DNA of 64,000 nucleotides. Origin: Hemicordylus capensis. Lineage: Eukaryota; Chordata; Lepidosauria; Squamata; Cordylidae. Within the stretch, counting starts at the first letter, position 1. The number at the start of each line of letters is the position of its first letter. Both the position numbers and the translations under genes were made by a program. Under the pieces are notes generated by a model. The model did no database searches. It saw only the letters and a program-made list of their open reading frames with translations, and was not told where the DNA came from. This document shows, one piece after another, positions 1 to 9,780 of this stretch. The stretch spans positions 179,337,001 to 179,401,000 of the forward strand of contig NC_069661.1 of assembly GCF_027244095.1 (NCBI RefSeq). The letters run 5' to 3'.

Positions 1-1176
1 AAATGCTACAGTGCTTAGTGTGCCTGCAACTAGCGCTAACAAGGGCCATGCAAAGGCTTCCATGAAGCAAGGCCTGCTGCCAGTCAAGCGGTGGATGCAG
101 TCATTGGGCAAGAAGCACCCCAGTCACGTGGACCTACGTCTCTTCACCGCCTCATAGGGGAGATGATGGCTACTGATGACCAACCTTTTCAGTTGGTTGA
201 GAACGCTGGCTTCCACTGGATACTCCTGACGCTAGCACCCGACTACACCATCCCCTCAAGGACCAAGTTCAGCCAGAACATGGTCCCCTCCCTGTACAGG
301 GAGCTCGTGTCAGCCGTGCTGGCACCAGCATGCATTTCATCACTGATCTTTGGGACAGTGTGAGTGGAATGTACACTGCTTTCCTGGCCCTGGCTGCTTA
401 CTGGTGGGGCCCAGAGAGTGTGGTGACCTCTGGCTCCAGTGTATCCCACACTGCATTTCAGGACAGGTGGGGCATCTTGCACATGGAGACCTTGGATGTC
501 AAGCACACCAAGAAGGAGGTGGCAGCCATAATTGGCCGGCAAACTGAGGAATGGATAAGTGGGTTGCCACACCTCAGCCGGGGCTTTATTATAACAGACA
601 ATGGTTCCAACGCCACTGTAGCAGTAGAGCACTGTTACGTGCACACTCACGGTTATATGCACGCTCACAGGTTTTCTGATATCCACTTAGTTAATTTTAG
701 ATCCCACTCAGGTTGCATTAGGAAGCACATGGAGGTCATCCCCTCCACTCTGAATCCATGTGCGCACACAGTACCTTGATACTGCTATCCAGAACAAAAC
801 TCATTCTGCACAAAGATGAAAAAAAATTAGAGGGACCACTGCAGTAGAGTAAGTGTTGGGGTGTGTGAACATCCGCTGCATAGCACACACGTTCCACCTG
901 GCTGTGAGGGGTGCCCTTGGCCTCTAAGAGGCGAAGGTGTCCAGAGAACAGGGCCGCCCCATGTTAGGTGCTGTTGCTGCTATGGCTGCACTTGTGGACA
1001 AGGTCCACAAGATTGCAGCTCACTTCCATCAGAGAAGTTCAGGAGCCGCTATGTGAGCTGTGTAACCACGGCCTTCTTCAACGTTTCATCCCTACAGATG
1101 TAGATACCCAGTGTAACTCCACCTTCCTCTTGTTCCAGCGCCTGCTGGTGCTCTCCCATTTGTTCACTGGTGCTCT
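1..1176 (+). pseudogene. Decayed hAT (Ac/ZBED-like) transposase, 5' end off the window
   Basis: This is the remnant of a hAT-superfamily DNA transposase, the enzyme that cuts and pastes its own element. Recognisable blocks lie in order on the plus strand: HRLIGEMMATDDQPFQLVE near 139, TDLWDSV near 343, ETLDVKHTKKEVAA near 488, GFIITDNGSN near 582, VDKVHKIAAHFHQ near 991 and DTQCNSTFLLFQRLL near 1103. The last is the usual DVxTRWNST block with RW replaced by QC. The blocks are in different frames; one shift lies at about 335, between the block ending LIFGTV and the TDLW block. A small MITE splits it at 630-841. The BED finger and N-terminus would be left of the window. It cannot be active. The hAT assignment is firm; the subfamily is inferred. 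Confidence 0.8.
630..841. mobile_element. 212-bp hAT-type MITE inside the hAT transposase remnant
   Basis: The element begins CACTGTTACG and ends GGACCACTG, and it is flanked by a perfect 8-bp target duplication CAGTAGAG (622-629 and 842-849). Eight-bp duplications and CASTG-like ends are hAT traits. It interrupts the older hAT transposase reading frame. Its last 80 bp, including a GATGAAAAAAAATTAGAG block, recur at 22060-22142, so it belongs to an interspersed family. No coding capacity is seen. Confidence 0.7.
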
Positions 1177-2523
1177 CTGATTTCTGCTTTTCAATCAGGC
1201 AAAAGCAAAGGAGCTGAAATTACCACATGGTCTGGAAGCAGCTCTTTCTCCTCTCAGAGAAAAGGAGCCCTCTCTGCAAACATATAGCAAAGACTAAAAA
1301 TGCTGATAAAGCAGAGGGGCCTCTCTGCAGTCCTTTAAAAAATTTCAACTAAGTATGTATGGTTTCTCATTTCAAATTAGCCAGCCAGCACGAAAGCATG
1401 GTTCCAAGTTAGGTAAGTGAGATGGGGTTTTACTTAGATTCATGGATGGCACTTTTATTCCTGTTTGCCTAAGCACTATTAAAATGAAGATTCCGAATTT
1501 AAGTCAAATCTTACTTTCTAAGTCTGTTCTGCAGGACAGGTCAATGTGCAGCCTCAAACACTTGCTCAATCCACTTACTCTGGAATCCACAAAGTGTCAG
1601 CTTTCAGTATTTCAAAAGTGCTTTTCAAGCATTCAATTGCAAAAATAAATGAGAACACAACAGCTATTAAATATTCAGAACCAAAATATTCAAAACCAAG
1701 ATAAGAAAGAGACAAAACTTATTAGATTTGATCAGTTTTGTAAACGATATCAAGACTAAAGGATAGTGGTAAATGTTCTGCCATTTGGAACAAACAATTC
1801 CAGAATAAGTCTATCACACACTAAGAATGTGTGCCCAATAAAGTGATTCTATCCTACAAACACCACCACTTCCTGCAAGGATCTCAGAAAAATTTTAAGC
1901 TGACCACTACTTTTAATATTCATTCAGCAGAGGTACATACGTTTCTGAGAATTCTTTTAAGAATTTCAGTTTTGAGAACACTGCATCTGACAGCTACAAG
2001 AAATATAGTTACTGTAAATATTAATAAATGAACAGTATGGGCTAATTAAGCAATTGGCTTTAAAAGCTTCACACACTAGACAGTACTTTTGATATTGTAT
2101 GTTTTTAGTAAGTAGTCTAGTAGCACCACCTTCTGGTCAGGTTGTCAACCACACTCAGACATAATTTACTATGCTTATAATTCATTTAGCAGTAAACTAA
2201 ATGAATTTAGCAGTATACTACAACAAAAGAAACAAATGTCATTTTATATTGGACATATCAATAAACCCCAGAAGAAATAAGCTATATCAGTTGTGATATT
2301 CTGGCCAATGAACACCAGGAATATGCAAAAAGGCTTCTGTCAAAAAACCAAAACAAAACACATACTAAGAAGTGTTCCTTCAAGGATTAGAAAAATATCA
2401 TATGCATGCAAATTATGAGTGCTCAATTAAAGAGAATACATTCAGTGATAATGGCTAGCACTCCTTTTTAGCCTACTTTTTAAAATTCAGTGCTAAAAAT
2501 GTGAACAGAATTAACGCACATAC
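1177..2523. other. GXYLT1 intron 4 sequence, no exon found
   Basis: This AT-rich stretch lies downstream of the GXYLT1 exon 4 donor. I searched the minus strand for the next exon, expected to encode an NDMTTVRLQWGD-like stretch and a GDQDLLN motif, and found none, so intron 4 runs at least to the left part of the window and the remaining exons are outside. No clear repeat is visible apart from the hAT remnant to the left. Confidence 0.5.
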
Positions 2524-2775
2524 TTTGAAATATTTTCTTCTTATGCGGGTCATATTCATTAGCATCACTCCAGAATTTATTCCAGTTTTTCCATAATAAG
2601 GATGTCTAGCAAAGCGATTATACCATCCAATACGAGGCTCCTCATGTTCTGGTGCCATTGCAGCAATTTGAGTAGAATTAAATTTTTCAAGGAAAGACCA
2701 GATATCATCAACAGGTCTTAAGAACAAGATGTCTGTATCAACATACAATAAGGAGTCCACATTTTTAAGGATTAA
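2524..2775 (-). CDS. GXYLT1: GXYLT1 exon 4 (glucoside xylosyltransferase 1, catalytic DXD region)
   Basis: This 252-bp exon encodes 84 residues (178-261 in this locus), beginning [15 protein letters not shown] and ending [10 protein letters not shown]. The acceptor TTGATAG precedes 2775 and the donor GTATGTG follows 2524; both junctions are phase 0. The DTD at residues 190-192 is the DXD metal and UDP-sugar binding motif of a GT8-fold glycosyltransferase. N-glycosylation sequons NST and NMT are present. GXYLT1 is a type II Golgi or ER enzyme that adds xylose in alpha-1,3 linkage to O-glucose on Notch EGF repeats. The residues closely match the vertebrate protein as I remember it. Translation beyond the donor gives intron sequence. 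The protein continues past the left edge. Confidence 0.95.
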
Positions 2776-4568
2776 CTATCAAGGAAAAACAAATTGGAAA
2801 CAAATGTTAGGCCAAATACTAATCATTTTATGAAATTCATTTTGACCAATGAACTATTGTGCAAGTTCAACATGACTATTCGCTGCTTCTCCAAATAGAG
2901 ACACAGCTTTTAATTATCTATTTCTAGCATCTAAGAACTGATCTTGCAGAGCAGAAAAATAAAAACTTAACATGCATTTGAGATTACAATTTACCTTATG
3001 CAAAAATTTCACTATCGAGAACAACAAAAACCAATATTTTATTATGCTGAATTAAATTTTGACATCTCTGTGATGTTCTGGTTTTATTGTATTTTATACT
3101 ATTATATTTTATTGTTTTCCTGTTTTATTGCTTTTAATTTTGTAAACTGTTCAGTACTACTGGTAGAAATTAAAAGGTACATATTTCCAAATAAGTCAAT
3201 AAACGATTTTAACATTTTATATGGAAGTCAGACAGCATTTAGTTTCTTCTACTTTTGAGTGATGAGCACACATAACTACAAAGTGAATTCCCTTCCTGTC
3301 TTTGTTTATATTAGTGATGTGCACTTCTCCGGACCGGCACCGAAGGGGGGCCTTGTTTTTAGGGCGGGGAGGGCTTGCTTAGGCCTCCTGCCTCATTGCC
3401 CCCGCCAGCGCCCGTATTTTCTAGTATAGGGGCGCTGGAAACCAGCCGCCCCCCGCCGCCGCCGCCGCGGCGAAAGTACTCCCAATGCCAGCCCTCCCTC
3501 CCTCCCAGCTAGCTGGCCACCCGCCCGCCCTCCCGCTCGCTCACCGTTCACCGTATAGAAAACGAGAGGAGCTCCGGCACAGAGCTCCTCTCGTTTAGAA
3601 GGCCTCCGGCAGAATGGTGTTTTGCGCGCGCGCGCATGCGTGCGCCACAAAGCACGCCATTCGCCGGAGGCCCGGTCTACCCGCCGGGAAAGGGCCGGGT
3701 AGACCGGGCCTCCGATCGCTGGGTAGACCGGGCCTCCAGCGATCGGAGGCCCGGTCTACCAGCGATCGGAGGCCCGGTCTACCCGGCCCTTTCCCGGCGG
3801 GTAGACCGGGCCTCTGGTGAATGGCGTGCTTTGCGGCGCGCGCATGCGCGCGTGCGCAAAACACCATTCTGCCGGAGGCCTTCTAAACGAGAGGAGCTCT
3901 GTGCCGGAGCTCCTCTCGTTTTCTATACGGTGAACGGTGAGCGAGCGGGCGGGAGGGCGGGCGGCCAGCTAGCTGGGAGGGAGGGAGGGAGGGAGGGCTG
4001 GCATTGGGAGTACTTTCGCCGCAGCCGCGGCGGCGGGGGGGCGGCGGCTGGTTTCCAGCGCCCCTATACTAGAAAATACAGGCGCTGGCGGGGGCAAGGA
4101 GGCGGGAGGGCTAAGCAAGCCGTCCCGCCCTTAAGGGTATACCCCCCACCCGGACCCGAACCAGGCAGGGCCGGACCAGTCCGGCAGTTCGGCCATTCTT
4201 TGGAATGGCCGCCGGACCGGTTCGGGCACACCACTAGTTCATATTTGTTGTACTCCCTGTATCTGCCTTTTCACTTCAACATGTGTATGCACATAAACAC
4301 TCCCTAGCATGTAAGCAGCCCCTTCCTTCAAAATCACCCACAGTTCCTTGTTTCTTTGAAGAGAAGGGAAACTATCCTGTTGAAGACAAGATTGACTTTG
4401 TGCTACTAAATCTTACTGCAGTATGGTTTTCATTTAGCCAATAGCTTCTGCCCACTTAAGAAATCTAAGAAAACAAAATTACGTTTGGAAGCACATCTAC
4501 ACTTAGGAAAGTCAGTTAAGTGAATGCAAGAATAATTTATAAGTTTTTCAATGGCCACCACTACTTAC
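2776..4568. other. GXYLT1 intron 3, half made of one palindromic element
   Basis: This is the 1793-bp intron between exons 3 and 4. About 52 percent of it is the 925-bp foldback element listed separately at 3312-4236. The flanking parts (2776-3303 and 4245-4568) are AT-rich and hold nothing I recognise. Confidence 0.8.
3312..4236. mobile_element. Foldback element, TAGGGATGTGC family copy 1 (925 bp, GC-rich)
   Basis: The copy starts TAGTGATGTGC and ends GCACACCACTA, with an 8-bp target duplication GTTTATAT/GTTCATAT (3304-3311, 4237-4244; one mismatch). It is a near-perfect inverted repeat about an axis near 3742. The left arm 3400-3740 pairs with about 3742-4090 at very high identity, judged by eye as well above 90 percent. 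Each arm holds smaller hairpins, such as GAGAGGAGCTC with its complement, a GCGC-rich run and repeats of GAGGCCCGGTCTACC. The inner 100 bp of the right end lacks a mirror on the left. Open frames here are by-products of GC-rich symmetry. It is probably a non-autonomous hAT element. Confidence 0.85.
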
Positions 4569-4694
4569 TGGCAAGAAAAGCCTTTGAGAAGCACAGGGCT
4601 TGAACAGTTTCTTCCATTCCGCTGCATTCTCAGTTGGAAATGAGATGGGGTATAAAGTATAACTAAATTTTTCTTGATACGCCAAACTATCAAG
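4569..4694 (-). CDS. GXYLT1: GXYLT1 exon 3
   Basis: This 126-bp exon encodes residues 136-177, from [10 protein letters not shown] through [20 protein letters not shown] to [12 protein letters not shown]. It is too short for a long-ORF search and was found by translating the minus strand between exons 2 and 4. The acceptor CTCTTTCAG precedes 4694 and the donor GTAAGTAG follows 4569; both phases are 0, so it joins exon 2 (FQGK) and exon 4 (LILK) without a shift. It encodes the part of the GT8-type catalytic domain before the DXD motif. Residues [27 protein letters not shown] and their spacing fit recalled vertebrate GXYLT1. The first ten residues are the least conserved part. Confidence 0.93.
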
Positions 4695-5565
4695 CTGAAA
4701 GAGTATTTTAAAACTTTAGTATTTTATTGAAAGACTCAAATAATAAAGACCAACTAGAATAATATGCTATGTTTCTTCCCTTTCTTGTCATATAATAGTA
4801 AAGGTTTTTCAAACTGTAAAATCAATTAAATGTTTGTTAAAGCATCAAACATTACTATCAATCAAGGACTGTCTCAAATCTGGGTTAGTTGTGGCATTAT
4901 ATGGATACATTTACACTTTGGTTGATTATTAGATATGAGAAAGGAGAATATAAAGCCATTTGTAAGAGGTCAATAGGAGAATAAATGTTTCCAAGTAAGG
5001 GTTGATTTTGTTTTTGCAAACATTTGATAAAGCAAATTAATTCAGAGACACAGAAAAATGCTTTGGAAAAATGTCAAAGTATGTTTATCTGTCAGGTTTC
5101 CCCCACTTTATTTTCAGGGCCTTTCCTTATTTTCAGGCATAAACAACACTCATATGCATGACCTTAAGTTAGATAAACTATCTTACAAGCCCAAACCTGG
5201 GTGCTAAATTTTCATTTTCTTGATAGAAGCTTCTTCTCTTGATGAGGAAGAACCTCCCTGGAGTAGCAAGGGCTTAAAATCTATGACAGGCATAAGCCAT
5301 ACAGGAGAACGGCAGGTGGAATCTAAAACTTGCATTTAAAGAGGAATCCATATCTTATTGTGTAATGGAATTATGGCAATTTCCCAACAGAGTTCATTTT
5401 GCCGTTACACTTCAGAAAAAGCTTTCAGGATTGGGCATCTCAATATGCAAACACTCAACACACCACAGACTAGTTATAATGGTCGAGGGATGATGGTAGC
5501 CAGTGAGCCTGCCCACTTCACCCATAGAACAGCCAGCTCATAGAACAACCAGCTCATTAGGAAAA

Positions 5566-6100
5566 TGTAACCACCAAAGCCCTATTCAGACAATATATTG
5601 CGGCTGAGTTCAGAGGTCCGTACAGATGTAATATAGCAATAACAATAGCACTTACCTTTATATACCACTCTATAGCCGGAGCTCTCTAAGCGGTTTACAA
5701 TGATTTAGCATATTGCCCCCAACATTCTGGGTACTCATTTTACCGACCTTGGAAGGATGGAAGGCTGAGTCAACCTTGAGCCCCTGGTCAGGATCGAACT
5801 TGTAACCTTCTGGTTACAGGGCGGCAGTTTTACCACTGCGCCACCAGGGGCTAACATGCAGGTTTTCTGCATGAATGACCTGTGCCTGTGCTCATTTTAA
5901 AAGTGAGCCTGGGTACAGGCCCCCAGGATATAGATAGATAGTGTACTGCTGTACCTGTATTCACCATAACATGTGCAGAACCTCGTTGCAGCAGAAGGGA
6001 TTACAATCTATGGTAGACATAAGTGTACAGATTTGTACCTGTATATACAGTACAGAGACTGTACAAGTGTTGATATACTAATAGGTCTTGAGGGGGAAAA
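5566..6100. repeat. Interspersed repeat (GCCCATTCACAC family), split by a Sauria SINE
   Basis: The outer parts, about 5566-5631 and 5853-6100, resemble 27405-27631. Shared blocks include TGAGCCTGGGTACAGGC versus TGAACCTGGATACAGGC and CACCATAACATGTG versus CAGCATAACATGTG. Both copies start and end with diverged ATTCAGACA or ATTCACACA-like motifs, suggesting an old non-autonomous DNA element with inverted ends. A Sauria-type SINE has been inserted into this copy. No target duplication is clear. Confidence 0.5.
5632..5852 (-). mobile_element. Sauria-type SINE
   Basis: On the minus strand the element starts AGCCCCTGGTGGCGCAGTGG, a tRNA-like A box, followed by a B-box region GTTCGATCC. The body includes a CAGCCTTCCATCCTTCC block, and the 3' end reads TATAAAGGTAAGTGCTATTG. 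This head, body and repeated TTGCTAT-like tail are characteristic of Sauria SINEs, which are known from squamates and are mobilised by BovB-type LINEs. It is nearly full length. It is a useful marker for the host lineage. Confidence 0.88.
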
Positions 6101-6713
6101 ATCAGATCCTGGTTAGAAAGATTTGATCCAGGCTTGATATATTATTTGTTTATTTATGGATTTATATACCGCCTAATATAAAATCTCAAGGCAGTGGTCT
6201 GTGAATATTGGACTGTGAACAAATTATGTTTTGCACAAACCACAGTTTCCTAGATTCAGATTAACTGGAAAACTGGTTTGTTACAAAAGTGAACAGAAGT
6301 TTCTAATTTCCTCCTCTCGTGTATGTGTGGGGGAGCAGAGAAGGGAAGAGCAAATAAACTTGAGACTTGCACTTTCTCAAGCTCATCACATCAAGACATG
6401 GTTTTCTGATATGTCTGAAGTTGCAAGGCAATTTTTTTAAGCAGTAGGACTCTGAAGGAGAGTACTATAAGAAAATAATAAAAGACCAAAGTACACGGTT
6501 ACACCCTTTTTGTTCATGAAGATACACTATATCCCAAACCGAAAGAAAACAAATGCAACCAGTTTTCACTGATATCTAATTGAGGTAGTGGTTTGGTGCT
6601 ACTACTGAAAGCAACTGGGCTTAGAAATACTTGAAAACCAATAATTAGATAGTCAACCAGACATGTTAGCAGTTAAGAGTACATTATGTGGGTACTTTCT
6701 ATCCTTCACTTAC

Positions 6714-6888
6714 CTTTCCTTGGAAGTCACTGTGCAGTGGATTCTCTGCAAAAATATGAAACTGTAGAGGTTTGATGCTGAAAATAATGGCTGATTTCAG
6801 CATAGTAACAGTCTCCTCCAACCTTTCACCGCAAGCCACCACTGCCAAGTGCATTTTCTCAGAAGGTCGAGCTTTCAGAACACCATAT
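6714..6888 (-). CDS. GXYLT1: GXYLT1 exon 2
   Basis: This 175-bp exon completes codon 77 (AG from exon 1 plus its first A gives R) and encodes residues to 135: YGVLKARPSEK, then MHLAVVACGERLEETVTML, then KSAIIFSIKPLQFHIFAEN and PLHSDFQGK. The acceptor TGTATTAG precedes 6888 and the donor GTAAGTG follows 6714. The phases are 2 in and 0 out, which agree with neighbouring exons. The MHLAVVACGERLEET stretch is the start of the catalytic fold and is almost identical to recalled human GXYLT1. The first ten residues correspond to the stem region and are more variable. Intron 1 upstream is 25.3 kb and intron 2 downstream is 2.0 kb. Confidence 0.95.
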
Positions 6889-8330
6889 CTAATACAAAGA
6901 ATACAAGCAGAAGCAGTTTCCAAAGAGAAAATGCTAAATATAAACATTTTTACAAAACATGATGTTCTTTTATCGCTGTAATGTGTTCAAGGAAATATTC
7001 AGTAAAACAAAAACACGTTTTCTTTAAAATACTTATTATGCTATCTATCTTTCAGTTCAGAACAAAAAACCTCCAGGACAGCCAATATATAGTCAACATA
7101 ATAAACAATACAACAATAATAAAAGGACTAACAACAGCACTGCCTAAAAAGATCTACAGCAGTAAAGAGATCTCTCTAACCAGAATCTGCTTCTGAAAGA
7201 ATAATAGCTTTCAGTTCTAGAATTTCAGTTCTAAAAATCTGTGAAGGTTTGCAGAAACTGAAACAAGCTACCCTATTTTACATGGTATTTGCTGCTAAAT
7301 TGGTGTGCGCATATTTTCAAACACAAAACAGCCCCTGCCCCCAACAGGCTGTAGAAGATGGGGAAGTCTGAAGCAGGTGAGAGGATTCAAGAAGTGTGCA
7401 TGTCTACACAGAACCTGAAACTGCCCAATACTATAGATGGTTTTCCACAAAGATGTGAGGTGGAAAAGATTCCGGTACTTTATTTTTCGGTGAAAAAATT
7501 TCACGTTCTAAAATTTCCACTTGGCTACTTGATACAAGGAGGGTAAATAAATATGGTGGAGGTGCTTGTTTTTTGAGCTGTATAAATAGGTCAAATAAAA
7601 TGCCAAGGGCATCGGGAAAATTTGTACAGTATTTTAAAGAATTTTTTTTTCAGATGAAGAGAAAACATGCATAGAAAACATTACCAGAAAAAATGACCAA
7701 TTCAGATTTATAGAAAACCCATATTGCTAGCCTTACAGTTATTTGGGGGGAAATGAAGGGCAGTTAAAATAGCATTCTAAAACCTTGCCTTAAAAGAATT
7801 TCTTTCATAATTCTAAAAGAAAAAAATACTTCATAAGAAGGGTTTTCACCAATGTTTCTTAAAATTCACTTTTTTTGAACTAAAAAAACCAACCTAAGAA
7901 AGAAAAATATTTTCCCAGGAATTCCTATTTCTAGTGGGTACAGGGGGCTGACACAGGAAAGAGGTGTAGGAAAGTTGTTTACAACAAAACAGCTTATTTC
8001 TCATTTGTGTTCCAACAAATACTATTCTGCCATCACATTATAATTCAGGAGGTCCCATTTCCAATGATTCGGTTTGTACACCATATTTACAAGCTCATTT
8101 CTTACTTTATGTCCCAATCTAGTTAAAAATAGGTACACAGTCTTTAGTTGCCAGGGAGCTAACACCAGTTTGTCAAAGGCAGTGCAATAAAATGATGTTG
8201 CAACATTATATAGTAGTAGTAACAGCAGCAGCAAATGACAATCTATATAAATTGCATGACTATAATATAAATTGCAGGATATGAGGTGTAGACATACAAT
8301 ATTTCTATGTGTCAGTAGAATAATTTCCAG
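6889..8330. other. GXYLT1 intron 1, 3' part without recognised elements
   Basis: This is AT-rich single-copy-looking sequence at the 3' end of intron 1. I see no coding exon, SINE or inverted repeat that I can support. Confidence 0.4.
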
Positions 8331-8339
8331 TGAGCATCC

Positions 8340-9320
8340 AGGTGTGCAACTTTTTATTTTGAAATGTCAGGGACAATTGCTAGATCTATATGATCTAAAC
8401 TAAGATATCTGTTTTCAAATGTATATAGTAAACAAGTTGTACTAGAAAGAACAAATCTGTCTCCTTTCACTGTCTCTACAACTGGACTAAATTTGGTTCA
8501 AATGGATGTCCACAAGTTAGCTCTCTTGCACTTCAAGTGTTCATGAGTCTGCCATCTTGGTTTGGGGTAGGTGACATAATTACACACTATACCACTGAGG
8601 TGTCCCTGGGTGTCACTCACTACAACTGTACCTAATTTGGCCAAATTGGTTAGACAGTCCTCAAGTTAGTGCACTTTCGCCTCAAAAGTTCACATCTGCC
8701 ATCTTGGATCGGGGTGGATGACATCATCACAAACTATGACACTGAGATTTCCTCATGTGCCCCTACAGCTGTAGCAATTTTGGTTCAAACTGCTTAGGCA
8801 GTTCACAAGTTAGCCCAATTGCGCCTCAAAAGTTTACACGTCTGCCATCTTGAATTGGGGTGGATGACATCATCACAAACTACGCCATTGAGGTGTTCCT
8901 GTGTGTCACTCACTACAACTGTACCTCATTTGGTTCAAATCGATTAGAAAGTCCACAAGTTAGCCCACTTGCATCTCAAACATTCATGCATCTGCCATCT
9001 TGAATTAGGGTGAATGACATCATCACAAACTATGCCACTGAGGCATCCCTATGGGTCCCTACAGCTGTAGCAAATTTGGTTGAAATCGGTTAGGCAGTTC
9101 ACAAGTTGCACCTCAAATGTTTACACGTCCGCCATTTGAATTGGGGTGGATGAAATCATCACAAACTAAGCTGTTGAGGTGTCCCTATGTGTCCCTACAA
9201 ATGTACCCGATTTGGTTCATATTGGTTCAGGCATTACGAAGTTGATGGGGGGGAGCACGCACACAGACACACAAAATGCCAGGTGATCTCATAAGCCTGC
9301 TGGAAAGTAGGCTAAAAATA
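8340..9320 (+). repeat. LINE-like 3' segment carrying a 146-bp tandem array
   Basis: About 5.4 copies of a unit of 137-150 bp run from 8455 to 9240, with unit starts at 8548, 8695, 8841, 8991 and 9128. Each starts TCTGCCATCTTG and contains GACATCATCACAAACTA, TTTGGTTCAAATC and CACAAGTTAGCCCA. A second copy at 34617-35050, on the opposite strand, has the same left flank (AACAAGTTGT then AACAAATCTG-like) and the same right flank, but only one unit. Both copies end at GGAAAGTAGGCTAAAAA, which resembles 3' ends of RTE/BovB-type LINEs. The array therefore appears to be part of an interspersed element and not a local satellite. Family naming is inferred. Confidence 0.65.
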
Positions 9321-9439
9321 CTGTCAGAGAGGGTAGGTAATGAACAAGCATGTCCAAAGGCTAGTGAAATTCTAGTAGTAGTGACTCTCATCAGCATTTC
9401 TACCAGCACTAAAAGTCAGTTTATGATTCACAGCAAAAG

Positions 9440-9780
9440 ATTCAAAAAGGCGCGGAGGCGAGGCGGCGGGCCCGGCCGCGGAGGCGAGGCGGCGGGCCCG
9501 GCGGCAGCGGGCCAACTAGAGGCACAGATGCTCTGTGCCTGGGCCCACTAGTAGGTTAATAATCTACCTGTGGGACGGCCATGTTCGTGCTGGCGTTGCA
9601 CAAGTGCAGCTGGGAAGTGCCCCGCCAGTGCACAATCATAGCTAGGGGGAGCGCCGTGATTATGAAAATGGTGGCGAGTGGAGGAGGAGCAGGTATGAAC
9701 CTGCTCTCCTCCATGTTAAAGGGGCTGTGTAAGTCCTCTATTTTAAAGGGCTAGTGCTGTGTTTTGGATGCCACATTTCT
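9440..9780. repeat. GC-rich insert with a 26-bp direct duplication
   Basis: A block near 9451-9503 holds two adjacent copies of a 26-bp unit built on GCGGAGGCGAGGCGGCGGGC. It is followed by a short hairpin (AGGCACAGATGCTCTGTGCCT, split as AGGCACAG and CTGTGCCT) and moderately GC-rich sequence to about 9780. It contrasts with its AT-rich surroundings and may be an old foldback element, but I could not find both ends. Confidence 0.35.

Noticed and set aside
2473-2523. Extension of GXYLT1 exon 4 to [13 protein letters not shown]
   Set aside because: A good donor GTATGTG lies exactly where the conserved protein sequence stops, so this is intron.
3636-4307. 223-residue open frame in the GC-rich palindrome
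   Set aside because: It is repetitive Arg/Gly/Pro-rich sequence read equally on both strands because of the palindrome; no domain, start context or splice signals.
8455-9240. 146-bp array as centromeric satellite
   Set aside because: Only about five units, and the same flanks with one unit occur at 34617-35050, so it belongs to a dispersed repeat.
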